NCBI GenBank assembly: GCA_943787785.1
Contig: CALSNT010000002.1
Coordinates: 24,173-88,172, forward strand
Direction: 5' to 3'
Source: an uncultured Paracoccaceae bacterium
GTDB taxonomy: Bacteria; Pseudomonadota; Alphaproteobacteria; Rhodobacterales; Rhodobacteraceae
Length of the DNA: 64,000 nucleotides
In this document: piece after piece, positions 55,791 to 64,000 of the stretch
Position numbering within the stretch: the stretch's first letter is position 1
Layout of the letters: every line of letters begins with the position of its first letter
The notes under the pieces: model-generated
The model's input: the letters and a program-made list of their open reading frames with translations, nothing else
Told to the model about the DNA's origin: nothing
The model's database searches: none
Program-made: the position numbers and the translations under genes

Positions 55791-56102
55791 ATGTCTGACC
55801 TGAACAAGATCTTCCACGCCCTAGCCGACCCGACACGCCGCGCCATCCTCGACCGCCTGTCCCACGGCCCGATGCCGGTCACCAGCCTGTCCCACCCATT
55901 CAAAATGGCCCTGCCGAGTTTCTTGAAGCACCTGAGTGTGTTGGAGGACGCAGGGTTAATTGAGACGCGGAAAGAGGGGCGGAAGCGCTGGTGCGCACTT
56001 TCGATGGAGGGGGTTGGGGTAGGTGCGGATTGGTTGGCGGAGGCGCGGGAGGTTTGGGAGAAAAGGTTGGATAGGTTTGCGGAGATGACGGGGGAGGGGT
56101 GA
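55791..56102 (+). CDS. ArsR-family transcriptional regulator
   Basis: The 103-residue protein is a winged-helix repressor of ArsR type: FHALADPTRRAILDRLSHGP, then the recognition helix region ALPSFLKHLSVLEDAGLIE and a wing ETRKEGRKRWCAL. The metal-binding ELCVC motif of true ArsR sensors is absent, so it is one of the non-metal type. No target gene is coupled to it; the neighbour downstream is unknown. Confidence 0.92.
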   Translation: MSDLNKIFHALADPTRRAILDRLSHGPMPVTSLSHPFKMALPSFLKHLSVLEDAGLIETRKEGRKRWCALSMEGVGVGADWLAEAREVWEKRLDRFAEMTGEG

Positions 56103-56226
56103 AATTCCGTCACGATTCACTGGAATCTGATTTTGGGCCGACGCTTATCCCTATGGTGGCAATTCGAATTTGCTGCATTGGCAACAGCGTCTCAACCGCA
56201 GAGAACTTTTAGACAAAGGCTTTCGA

Positions 56227-56571
56227 ATGTCCGATTTTAACGTGATAGACATCCCTTCGACGCTGAGCCGGGTTGTTCAGACTTGGGATGACAACGGCGC
56301 AAAAATTGCTGACGGTGGTGTGTTCCAACGAAGTTCGGCACTGGCAGAGTACGTATTTGCCGAAGCTCTTGAAAAGCATGGATTCTTGGAGCGGGAAGTT
56401 TCAGTCAGCCGAATTCCAAGCCTCACAATCAAGTGGTCCGAACTCAACGCAAAGGGGCAAATATTTGTTCGCGCAGAATATGAAAAGTGGTTCAGGTCAA
56501 TTGACGATATTCAGACAAGCGAAAGTGCAATGACCCAAAAATTGGAACGACGAATCAAAAAATACAAATAG
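56227..56571 (+). CDS. Hypothetical protein, 114 aa
   Basis: This charged, soluble 114-residue protein starts at the ATG at 56227 (MSDFNVIDIPSTLSRVV) and ends in a basic tail KLERRIKKYK. No domain family is recognised. Its DNA is clearly lower in GC than its neighbours, suggesting acquisition from elsewhere. It stands alone between an ArsR regulator and accA. Confidence 0.6.
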   Translation: MSDFNVIDIPSTLSRVVQTWDDNGAKIADGGVFQRSSALAEYVFAEALEKHGFLEREVSVSRIPSLTIKWSELNAKGQIFVRAEYEKWFRSIDDIQTSESAMTQKLERRIKKYK

Positions 56572-56663
56572 GAGGCAATTTGCACAATCCTGACAACGAA
56601 CCGTAGGGGTGTCACACGCAGTCCAGATAATCTAGCGAGTAGCCACGAGAATGGTTCGCGCTC

Positions 56664-57626
56664 TTAAGCCGCCAGGCCCTTCGTCCCGATATTCAAATAC
56701 TTTTGCCGCCTGTCCTTGATGAGCGCTTCCGGAGATTTCTTCGACAACTCCGCGATCATCGCCTCAATCGCCTTACCGACGCCGTCAATCGCATCTCGAC
56801 GCCCGCGTTGGGCACCCCCGACTGGCTCCGGGATAATCCGGTCAATGACGCCTAGCGATTTCAGATCCTGCGCTGTCAGGCGCAGTGCCTCGGCCGCCTC
56901 GCGCATCTTCTCGGCGTCCTTCCACAGGATCGACGCACAGCCCTCAGGACTGATGACCGAATAGATCGAGTGTTCCAGCATCGCGACCCGATTGGCCGTC
57001 GCAAAGGCCACCGCGCCGCCCGAGCCACCCTCGCCGATAATCACGCTGACCAGTGGCACCTGCACCTCCAGGCATTTCATGGTCGAGCGGGCAATCGCTT
57101 CGGACTGCCCCCGCTCCTCAGCCCCTTTGCCGGGATACGCGCCGGGCGTGTCGATCAGCGTCACGATGGGCAGCCCGAAACGGCTGGCAAGATCCATCAG
57201 GCGGATCGCTTTGCGATAGCCTTCCGGCCTCGCCATGCCGAAATTGCGTTCGATCCGGGATTTTGTGTCGTGGCCCTTCTCATGCCCTATCACCATCACC
57301 GCACGGCCATCCAGCCGGGCAATCCCGCCCATCACCGCATGATCGTCGGCGAAGTTCCGGTCCCCCGCCAACGGAGTGTAGTCCGTGAACAGCCGCGCGA
57401 TATAGTCCTTACAATGGGGCCGGTCCGGGTGCCGCGCCACCTGACATTTCTGCCAGGGCGTCAGTTCCTTGTACAAGTCCTTCAGCATTGCAGACGATTT
57501 CTTGTCCAGCGCCACGGCCTCTTTTTCAACGTCCACCGCCTCGGATTTCTCGGCCATGGCGCGCAGTTCATCGGCCTTGCCTTCGATCTCGGCCAGGTCC
57601 TTTTCGAATTCGAGGTAGTGGGTCAT
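56664..57626 (-). CDS. accA: Acetyl-CoA carboxylase carboxyltransferase subunit alpha
   Basis: AccA with AccD transfers carboxyl from carboxybiotin to acetyl-CoA, starting fatty acid synthesis. The 320-residue protein has the N-terminal coiled coil ([19 protein letters not shown]) and the crotonase-fold motifs [38 protein letters not shown] and [10 protein letters not shown]. The ATG at 57626 matches the family start; a longer frame to 57680 is less likely. Confidence 0.96.
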   Translation of the reverse strand: MTHYLEFEKDLAEIEGKADELRAMAEKSEAVDVEKEAVALDKKSSAMLKDLYKELTPWQKCQVARHPDRPHCKDYIARLFTDYTPLAGDRNFADDHAVMGGIARLDGRAVMVIGHEKGHDTKSRIERNFGMARPEGYRKAIRLMDLASRFGLPIVTLIDTPGAYPGKGAEERGQSEAIARSTMKCLEVQVPLVSVIIGEGGSGGAVAFATANRVAMLEHSIYSVISPEGCASILWKDAEKMREAAEALRLTAQDLKSLGVIDRIIPEPVGGAQRGRRDAIDGVGKAIEAMIAELSKKSPEALIKDRRQKYLNIGTKGLAA

Positions 57627-57783
57627 GCGCGCCTCCGGGTTACCGGGAAAGATATAGGGGGTGCGATGTGCAGGGTGCAACCGGTGACCGGGGGATTGGA
57701 TGCCTCGCCCAGCGGCTTCGCCTTGGTCCGGGCGGTGGATACGTCCCTGAGGAACGTCAGCACAAGGTCAAGAATGATCAACC

Positions 57784-58740
57784 TTACCCACCGATCATTT
57801 CCGCCTGCATCACGATCACCTCGGCCTGCCGGATGCTGGCCAGATCGACCAACCGCCCCTTGTAAACGGTCGCACCCGCGCCGCTGGCATCCGCCTCGGC
57901 CATTGCTGCCAGAATCTCTCGCGCCTCGGTCACTGCCGCTTCGGAGGGCGTGAACACTTCATTGGCCAGCGCGATCTGTTTCGGGTGGATCGCCCATTTC
58001 CCGACCATGCCCAGCGTCGCCGACCGCCGCGCCTGCGCCCGGAACCCTTCGTCGTCGGAAAAATCGCCGAACGGGCCATCGACCGGCAGCACGCCGTGGG
58101 TCCGGCAGGCCGCGACAATCGCGGTCTGCGCCCAATGCCAAGGGTCCGACCAGTGCTTCGCCCCGTCGTGTAGCATGTAGTAATCTTCCTGAGTCCCGCC
58201 GATCCCGGTGGTCTGCATCCCCATCGAGGCGGCGAAATCCGCCGCCCCCAGGCTCATTGCCTGCAAGCGGGGTGAACTGGCCGCAATCTCCTCCACATGA
58301 GCAATTCCTGCTGCGGTCTCGATGATAACCTCCAAGCCGATGCGTTTGGAGCGCCCGGCGGCTGCCTCAGCCGCCGTGACCAGCGCGTCCACCGCGTAGA
58401 CATCCGCAGCACAGCCGACCTTGGGGATCATGATCTGGTCCAGCCGCTCACCCGCCTGTTCCAACACGTCGATGACGTCGCGATACCAATACGGAGTGTC
58501 GAGCCCATTGATCCGCACGCTGAGGTGTTTCGTCCCCCAATCAACGTCGCTTATGGCCGTAATCACGTTGGCCCGGGCGGTTGCTTTGTCGGCAGGTGCG
58601 ACACTGTCTTCCAGATCCAGATTGACCACGTCTGCCGCGCTGGCCGCCATCTTTTCAAATAGCTTCACATTCGAACCCGGACCGAACAGCTGGCAGCGGT
58701 TAGGGCGGGCGACGGGGGCGGGTTGGACGCGGAACGACAT
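57784..58740 (-). CDS. mcl1: L-malyl-CoA/beta-methylmalyl-CoA lyase
   Basis: Mcl1 cleaves malyl-CoA and beta-methylmalyl-CoA to glyoxylate plus acetyl-CoA or propionyl-CoA in the ethylmalonyl-CoA and methylaspartate-like pathways. The 318-residue protein closely follows the Rhodobacter enzyme as I remember it: PARPNRCQLFGPGS-type opening (here VARPNRCQLFGPGSN), VVNLDLEDSVAP, SVRINGLDT, MIPKVG and GKWAIHPKQ. The ATG at 58740 gives the standard start. It is divergent from a TIM-barrel gene 81 bp away. Confidence 0.94.
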   Translation of the reverse strand: MSFRVQPAPVARPNRCQLFGPGSNVKLFEKMAASAADVVNLDLEDSVAPADKATARANVITAISDVDWGTKHLSVRINGLDTPYWYRDVIDVLEQAGERLDQIMIPKVGCAADVYAVDALVTAAEAAAGRSKRIGLEVIIETAAGIAHVEEIAASSPRLQAMSLGAADFAASMGMQTTGIGGTQEDYYMLHDGAKHWSDPWHWAQTAIVAACRTHGVLPVDGPFGDFSDDEGFRAQARRSATLGMVGKWAIHPKQIALANEVFTPSEAAVTEAREILAAMAEADASGAGATVYKGRLVDLASIRQAEVIVMQAEMIGG

Positions 58741-58821
58741 GGCTGGCCTCGCAAGGAAATTTCGTGTCTGCTGGTCTTTGGGGTAGAATATTGCTGCACC
58801 AGCAACAAGGGGATTTCTGCG

Positions 58822-59664
58822 ATGCGGCAATTGAAGGTCTATACTTCGCTTTGGGCGATGCAGCCGCACGATCAGACCGGGGTCAAACTTCCATTTGATC
58901 AGGTGGCTGAAATGGTGGCTGAAGCGGGCTATGATGGGCTGGCCATTGATCTCGGCGCTTCCGACGTCGCGACTGCCCATAGAGTGCGTCCACATCTTGA
59001 GGCCAACGGTCTGACCCCCCTGATCGTCGCTTTTCCCAAAGAGGTTGAGGGCTTCCGCGACACCCTGGAAATGGCCAAGGATTTCGGATCGCCCTTTGTC
59101 GATGTCATCGGTCAGGTGATGCCGCTGAGCATCCCGGAAATGGAGCCGATTATCCGCCGTTGGATCGAGATGAGTAATCGGGTTGGCGTCCCCATCCAAT
59201 TCGAAACCCACCGCAACTGCATCACCAACGACTTGTTCGTGACGCTGCAATTGCTTGATCTGATCCCCGACATGCGCGTTTGTGCGGACTTGTCGCACTA
59301 TGTCGTCGACCGCGAGTTCTGGTTCCCGCTATCGGAAGGCGACCTTGGCCTGATCTCCCGTATCCTGAAACGCTCCGACAGCTTTCAGGGTCGCGTCGCA
59401 AGCCGCCAACAAATCCAGCTGCAACTGGACTTCCCCCAGCACCAGAAATGGGTCGAACTATTCAAGGGCTGGTGGCGTGAAGGGCTGGCCGACTGGCGGT
59501 TCCGCAACCCCTCAGGCGACTGCATCTTCCTGTGTGAACTCGGCCCGCCGGAATACGCAATGACCGGGCCGGACAGCATGGAAATGTCGAACCGCTGGGA
59601 GGAAGCCCTGCAGATCAAGCAGTGGGTTACGGATATTTGGGAAGAGTTGGGCGGCGATGGCTGA
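58822..59664 (+). CDS. Sugar phosphate isomerase/epimerase-like TIM-barrel protein
   Basis: The 280-residue protein resembles xylose isomerase-like TIM barrels, with metal-binding-type residues in FETHRN, CADLSHYV and CELGPPEYA. Substrate is unknown. The ATG at 58822 follows a GGGGAT ribosome binding region, and a longer frame upstream overlaps mcl1. It may be regulated with the divergent mcl1. Confidence 0.8.
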   Translation: MRQLKVYTSLWAMQPHDQTGVKLPFDQVAEMVAEAGYDGLAIDLGASDVATAHRVRPHLEANGLTPLIVAFPKEVEGFRDTLEMAKDFGSPFVDVIGQVMPLSIPEMEPIIRRWIEMSNRVGVPIQFETHRNCITNDLFVTLQLLDLIPDMRVCADLSHYVVDREFWFPLSEGDLGLISRILKRSDSFQGRVASRQQIQLQLDFPQHQKWVELFKGWWREGLADWRFRNPSGDCIFLCELGPPEYAMTGPDSMEMSNRWEEALQIKQWVTDIWEELGGDG

Positions 59665-59774
59665 GTGACAGTATTTGTGCGGATTTGCGTGAAAACACTT
59701 TGGATATTAATCTGCCTCGCGCGACGGCGCAATAATTCAGCGCTTCTGTCGTGATTGATGATGGAGGATTGAAT

Positions 59775-60461
59775 ATGCCTTTTGGACTCCGCGACAATCT
59801 GAACGTTACCATGGGTGGCATCCCAAATCAGGACGCCGCTATCACCCGTAGCAAGACTGAACATGTTGTTGCCCGCATTAAATGTCTGGGCGATGGCGCG
59901 ACCAGGCGCACTGATTTCGGGCCTGATTTGGTTTTCAGACCCGTTCTTGTATCGGCCTCTCTGAAAGCAAATGAGCGGCAACGCATACTAACGCTGGGTC
60001 GCCGCCCGAGTGAGCGGACGACCATCTCGCTGATCGCCATTGAGGTCGCGCGCCACTTCGGTTGGCGGCCAATTAAGTTTGAAAAGCTGTTGATCCCGGC
60101 ATCTTGGTACACGGCGCATCCGTGTTTCGACGTCGAGATTATTTTTCGTATTCTTTACAAAGCTGTTGAGGTTGACTTCCGAGCCGCTGCTGCCGTTCAG
60201 ATCGGCAACGAAGGCTTTGCCCAGGATGAGGAGATTGGCGACATGATCGTTCTCCTACCGTACGCCATTCAGTATGAAGTGAACCGGACTTACAAGAAGG
60301 AATGCTGCCCAAGGCAACCAGCCAATCCGCCCGCAGCGTCTGAAGTTAAGGAATACAACCGACTGCAGAGCGATGCTGCGGTTATGAACCTACGCACCCC
60401 GAATCCGCGCATCGATGATAGCGAGGAAGAACAGCACAGTGACACCGGCAGTGGCGATTAG
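59775..60461 (+). CDS. Hypothetical protein, 228 aa
   Basis: The 228-residue protein is soluble, with no signal peptide or membrane helix. Its tail is Ser/Glu/Asp-rich (RIDDSEEEQHSDTGSGD). A GGAGGA ribosome binding site (59763-59768) precedes the ATG at 59775, supporting a real gene. No family is recognised. It converges on the L,D-transpeptidase gene with 10 bp between stops. Confidence 0.65.
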   Translation: MPFGLRDNLNVTMGGIPNQDAAITRSKTEHVVARIKCLGDGATRRTDFGPDLVFRPVLVSASLKANERQRILTLGRRPSERTTISLIAIEVARHFGWRPIKFEKLLIPASWYTAHPCFDVEIIFRILYKAVEVDFRAAAAVQIGNEGFAQDEEIGDMIVLLPYAIQYEVNRTYKKECCPRQPANPPAASEVKEYNRLQSDAAVMNLRTPNPRIDDSEEEQHSDTGSGD

Positions 60462-60471
60462 TCGGCTTCCT

Positions 60472-61473
60472 TCAATTGCCGTCCCAGAACTGCACGGTGG
60501 TTCCCGGATCAACCATGTTCGCCAACTCAGCGGCGTCCCAGTTTGTCATCCGCACGCAACCGTGGCTTTGTGCCGTGAACAACGAGGCAGGCTCCGGCGT
60601 GCCGTGGATGCCATAGGACGGCTCGGTCAGGTCAATCCAGACGGCCCCGACAGGGCCATTCGGTCCGGGCGGCAGAGTAAGGATTTCGTTGTTATCACCC
60701 TGCTGAAAGTTGTCCGGGTTGTAAGTGTAGTTCGGCTCGATCGCGATGGCGCGGACCTCATGCAACCCTGAAGGTGAGGGCGTTTGTGCAGACGCCACAG
60801 CCACCGGGTAATTCGCCACGATCCGGCCCTCGGCATCGGTTGCCAAAAGGCGCTGGTTCGGCTTGTCGATCAGGATCGACGTGACGCGACCAGTGGCGCG
60901 TGCACGCGGTTTAGTAACGAAAATAGTGTCACCCTGAGTAAACGAAGAACTCGGATTCAGCAGCCTCAGAAACTGCTCATCCATATGGAAACGTTCGGCC
61001 AGGGCTTCGGCACCGCTCGAATATCCAAGCAGTTTGAGTTGCGCCAATTCTGAATAATCGCGTGGCAGTGGCCCGGTGACCTCAGCAACATCCTCAGCGC
61101 TGATCGTGTGTTGGCCCAGGATGCCGGTCGCCTGTTTGCCGCCTAATGCGTCCCAGACGACCCCGTCCAATACCCCGTCAACGGGGAGTTGCTCTCGGAA
61201 TTCGAACGCACGCAGGGCGCTGACCGTCATACCGCCGCCGAAACCGTCGATGACGCCGGGCGAGATATCGGCGCGGTCCAGCAGCACCTGCAACTTCACG
61301 GCAAGTGCAGATTGATCTTCGGGCAGCGGTCCACCCAGATAGTTAACGGTTTCGATGGCGTTGACAGTGATAGGGTCGCCGTCTTGTGCAAATGCGGTCG
61401 TGCACGCAAGCGTTGCCAAAATTTGAGCTGCGACAATCGGTCGAGTCAGGTGCATTATTGAGATCCTAATCAT
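60472..61473 (-). CDS. L,D-transpeptidase (YkuD family)
   Basis: The enzyme cross-links or modifies peptidoglycan using an active-site cysteine. The 333-residue protein has a signal peptide (about 1-30) and a peptidoglycan-binding-like helical domain (about 55-115). A probable LysM-like segment follows (LAERFHMDEQFLRLLNP). The C-terminal YkuD domain has YGIHGTPEP and the catalytic SHGCVRM (Cys306). An internal ATG at 61455 (MHLTRPIVAAQ) is an equally good start. Confidence 0.92.
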   Translation of the reverse strand: MIRISIMHLTRPIVAAQILATLACTTAFAQDGDPITVNAIETVNYLGGPLPEDQSALAVKLQVLLDRADISPGVIDGFGGGMTVSALRAFEFREQLPVDGVLDGVVWDALGGKQATGILGQHTISAEDVAEVTGPLPRDYSELAQLKLLGYSSGAEALAERFHMDEQFLRLLNPSSSFTQGDTIFVTKPRARATGRVTSILIDKPNQRLLATDAEGRIVANYPVAVASAQTPSPSGLHEVRAIAIEPNYTYNPDNFQQGDNNEILTLPPGPNGPVGAVWIDLTEPSYGIHGTPEPASLFTAQSHGCVRMTNWDAAELANMVDPGTTVQFWDGN

Positions 61474-61745
61474 TCATGACATTTGGTTGTCTGGTCCAGA
61501 TGGCTGCTTCGGAACCTTCACTCGATCGCCTGACGGCACATAGCGGGTGAAAGCCATCAGCATTCGGTGACAACGTTTTCGCACGTAGAAAGTTGCAGCA
61601 CGTATCGGCAATGACAAAGAATCTTGCTCATAAAGGCAAGTTAATCGAATTATCTTGCAGGAATTTCGCTCACCGCGCCCAGTATTCAAAGACTTCGCAT
61701 GAAATGTCGGGGATATTGCCGCTCGACGAATCGAGTGAGGCCACC

Positions 61746-62747
61746 ATGATCCAGACTCCATATCTCCTTTTTCTCGGAGACGCCCCCGACCAACTAGCCG
61801 CCAAAGTGGCGCAAGGTATCCGCGACTGGCGACCCGAGAATGCCGTCGGACAATTCCGGTTGCCCGGCTGCGGCGCTGATGTTGGCCTGACGGACATGAC
61901 ATTGGAGCAAGCGAAAGCTGCGGGCGCAAAGACACTCGTGATCGGTGTCGCTAACCGCGGCGGGATTATCAGCGCGGCTTGGAAAGAGGTGTTAGTTCGG
62001 GCCCTTCAAATGGGATTTGACCTCGCCTCGGGGCTGCACAACCTGCTGCGTGACGAAGACGATCTGGTTGCCGCCGCGCGCGTCGCCGGAATGACGCTGC
62101 ATGACGTGCGCATCCCCTCGGTCGCTTACCCGATTGCCAACGGCATCAAGCGGACGGGCAAGCGGTGTCTGGCGATCGGGACCGACTGTTCTGCCGGGAA
62201 GATGTACACCGGGTTGTCGATGGACGCCGAGATGCAGGCGCGCGGGTTAAAAACCACGTTTCGCCCGACAGGTCAGACCGGCATTCTGATCACCGGCGGC
62301 GGCGTGCCTCTGGATGCCGTCATTGCCGACTTCATGGCGGGCGCGGTCGAGTATCTGACGCCCGACAATGACCCCGACCATTGGGATCATATCGAGGGGC
62401 AGGGCAGCCTCTATCACGTCTCCTATTCAGGCGTGACAATGGCGCTGATCCACGGTGGCCAACCAGACGCGTTGATTCTGTGTCACGAACCGACTCGCAC
62501 CCACATGCGCGGTTTGCCAGGCTACGCGCTGCCGACGCTTGAAGCGTTGCGCGATACTGCGCTGCCGCTGGCGCGGATTGCGAATCCGGCATGTCAGGTG
62601 GCTGGCGTGTCGATCAATACCAAGGCGCTGGGCGAGGATGCGGCGAAGACGCTGCTGGAAGATACCAGTGCGCGTTTGGGCCTGCCTGCAACCGATCCTT
62701 TCCGCTTTGGTGCGGCTCCGCTGGTCGACGCCTTGGTCGCTTTATGA
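61746..62747 (+). CDS. dgcN: D-glutamate N-acetyltransferase DgcN (DUF1611)
   Basis: DgcN acetylates D-glutamate in a two-step D-glutamate catabolic route described for marine Proteobacteria. The 333-residue protein has a DUF1611-type P-loop-like domain, AIGTDCSAGKMYTGLSMDAE, followed by the TGQTGILITGGGVPLDAVIAD segment and an EGQGSLYHVSYSG motif. It is coupled by ATGA to dgcA. The family pairing makes the call firm; the enzymatic role rests on published work on homologues. Confidence 0.88.
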   Translation: MIQTPYLLFLGDAPDQLAAKVAQGIRDWRPENAVGQFRLPGCGADVGLTDMTLEQAKAAGAKTLVIGVANRGGIISAAWKEVLVRALQMGFDLASGLHNLLRDEDDLVAAARVAGMTLHDVRIPSVAYPIANGIKRTGKRCLAIGTDCSAGKMYTGLSMDAEMQARGLKTTFRPTGQTGILITGGGVPLDAVIADFMAGAVEYLTPDNDPDHWDHIEGQGSLYHVSYSGVTMALIHGGQPDALILCHEPTRTHMRGLPGYALPTLEALRDTALPLARIANPACQVAGVSINTKALGEDAAKTLLEDTSARLGLPATDPFRFGAAPLVDALVAL

Positions 62748-63709
62748 GCCTGACGGTCACGCACGACACATTCCAACTGGCACAGGCGTTTACCATCGCG
62801 CGCGGGACGAAGACCGAAGCGCAGGTGCTGACGGTCACGGCGCGGGACGGCGAGCACCGGGGCTGGGGCGAATGCGTGCCCTATGCGCGTTATGGCGAAA
62901 CGCTGGACTCGGTGACGGCAGAAATCGAGGGGCTCCGTGGCTTGCTAGACCGGACGGCTTTGCAAGATGCACTTCCTGCCGGAGCAGCGCGCAATGCGGT
63001 GGATTGCGCCCTGTGGGACCTTGAGGCGAAGCGGGCGGGCAAGCACGTTTGGGAATTGGCCGGGCTGCCCGCTCCGGGGCCCGAGGTGACGGCCTATACG
63101 TTGTCGCTGGACAGCCCGGAAAACATGCGCGTTGCGGCGGCGAGGAATGCGCACCGGCCCATTCTGAAGATCAAACTCGGCACGCCCGATGACATGGCGC
63201 GGCTGGAGGCGGTGCGGGCAGGCGCACTGGATCCGGTGATCATCGTTGACGCGAACGAAGGATGGACGGCGGAGGTTTACGCCGACCTCGCCCCGCATCT
63301 GCTGCGCCTTGGGGTTGCGATGGTCGAACAGCCTTTGCCCGCCGATCAGGACGATATGCTGGCTGAGATCGCCCGCCCGCTGCCGGTATGCGCAGATGAA
63401 AGCTGCCACGATCGAAGCAGTCTGGCGGGGCTGGCGGGCAAATACGATATGGTGAACATCAAGCTCGACAAAACCGGCGGCCTGACCGAGGCGCTGTCCC
63501 TGAAAACTGCGGCCCGGAGCGCTGGATTCGACATCATGGTCGGCTGCATGGTCGGCTCATCCCTCGCCATGGCCCCGGCGGTCCTGCTGGCGCAAGGCGC
63601 GACCTTCACCGACCTCGACGGCCCCCTGCTGCTGGCAGAGGACAGGGCCGAGGCGCTGCGGTTTGATGCGGAAGGAGTGCATCCGGCCGGGCGGGGGTTG
63701 TGGGGGTAG
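62744..63709 (+). CDS. dgcA: N-acetyl-D-glutamate racemase DgcA (enolase superfamily)
   Basis: DgcA converts N-acetyl-D-glutamate to the L form, feeding normal glutamate metabolism. The 321-residue protein belongs to the dipeptide-epimerase branch of the enolase superfamily. It has KIKLGTPDDM (catalytic Lys pair), IIVDANEGW, VEQPLP, CADESCHD and NIKLDKTGGLTEAL (second catalytic Lys). It directly follows dgcN. Confidence 0.88.
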   Translation: MSLTVTHDTFQLAQAFTIARGTKTEAQVLTVTARDGEHRGWGECVPYARYGETLDSVTAEIEGLRGLLDRTALQDALPAGAARNAVDCALWDLEAKRAGKHVWELAGLPAPGPEVTAYTLSLDSPENMRVAAARNAHRPILKIKLGTPDDMARLEAVRAGALDPVIIVDANEGWTAEVYADLAPHLLRLGVAMVEQPLPADQDDMLAEIARPLPVCADESCHDRSSLAGLAGKYDMVNIKLDKTGGLTEALSLKTAARSAGFDIMVGCMVGSSLAMAPAVLLAQGATFTDLDGPLLLAEDRAEALRFDAEGVHPAGRGLWG

Positions 63710-63834
63710 GGCCCTCAAAGGGGACTAGGCTTGAGTGGTTGGCTTTTTGGCAATTCAAACAAATGTGACATGGAGCCTGCCTAATCACAGTGGGTTGTCA
63801 GCGCAAATTTCGTTTAGTTAGTCGGAGGGTAACA

Positions 63835-64000
63835 TCAACTTCCTTCGATTAACGCCGTAGCTTTGGCGACGTCGATGAAGTCTTCCGACGCTGAATTATC
63901 CATTTTGAATTTTTGAAGTATTCGCTTGGCTGCATCTATTGCTTCTTCCAGTTCACTATCCTTGTAACCCATGGCGGTTAGCTGTTTGCCATACAAGATC
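63835..64000 (-). CDS. C-terminal end of an unknown gene (partial)
   Basis: A minus-strand frame enters from the right edge and stops with TGA at 63835-63837 after 54 residues. The readable part is helical and charged: LTAMGYKDSELEEAIDAAKR, then a tail ending AKATALIEGS. The LTAMGY pattern resembles a UBA-like or RuvA-C-like helical bundle. The start lies outside the window, so no function is assigned. Confidence 0.55.
   Translation of the reverse strand, partial: ILYGKQLTAMGYKDSELEEAIDAAKRILQKFKMDNSASEDFIDVAKATALIEGS

Overview
The window comes from a GC-rich alphaproteobacterium, most likely a member of the Rhodobacterales (Rhodobacteraceae/Roseobacter group). The inference rests on gene content: an Mcl1-type malyl-CoA lyase, the tiny aa3-type cytochrome oxidase subunit IV, phaA/phaB, ETF-ubiquinone oxidoreductase, a TIGR02302-type membrane protein, a CsgH-type curli chaperone and a DgcN-DgcA D-glutamate pair. 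Genes are densely packed, often with 4-bp ATGA/GTGA stop-start overlaps. No rRNA, tRNA, CRISPR array, IS element or prophage was recognised.

Layout. 0.4-5.5 kb: an OmpA-domain envelope protein with a small coiled-coil partner, ubiA, divergent rsmE and two unknown proteins. 5.9-8.1 kb: gshA and two small membrane proteins of lower GC. 8.1-12.2 kb: a leftward operon pyrB, PH-like protein, PH-like protein, a degenerate pyrC, plsY. 12.3-18.6 kb: a family-4-like uracil-DNA glycosylase, moaB and a two-gene RND efflux system. 18.6-25.3 kb: a DsbD-N-like periplasmic protein, yqgE, tsaC/sua5, an acyl-CoA dehydrogenase with an MBL hydrolase, and cytochrome-oxidase subunit IV. 25.3-30.4 kb: azlCD, then the molybdenum-cofactor run fdhD-mobA-mobB-moeA, whose moeA is fused to a large N-terminal domain. 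30.5-38.9 kb: greA, an ETF-QO gene carrying a frameshift in a G6 run, a TPR protein, ispE, ispB, a TrmN6-like methyltransferase and a DUF465 protein. 39-46.5 kb: phaAB, an EAL protein, tag, tlpA, argH, a small lipoprotein and lysA. 46.9-53.7 kb: a TIGR02302 protein, a zinc-ribbon membrane protein, ftsEX, plsC and a PPOX flavoprotein. 53.7-55.7 kb: a curli-type amyloid locus (curlin, csgH, curlin) after an AT-rich leader and closed by a strong terminator. 55.8-64 kb: an ArsR regulator, accA, mcl1, a TIM-barrel protein, an L,D-transpeptidase and dgcN-dgcA.

Most of this is ordinary core genome. The points most worth following up are: two copies of a REP/BIME-like interspersed repeat (124-255 and 5608-5741, opposite orientation); a pyrC homologue lacking the metal-binding HxH, in an operon with pyrB and two paralogous PH-like membrane proteins; the DUF429-like/MoeA fusion; the curlin with two cysteines exactly one 22-residue repeat apart; and the ETF-QO frameshift. 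All calls were made by reading the sequence. No database search, structure prediction or GC calculation was run.
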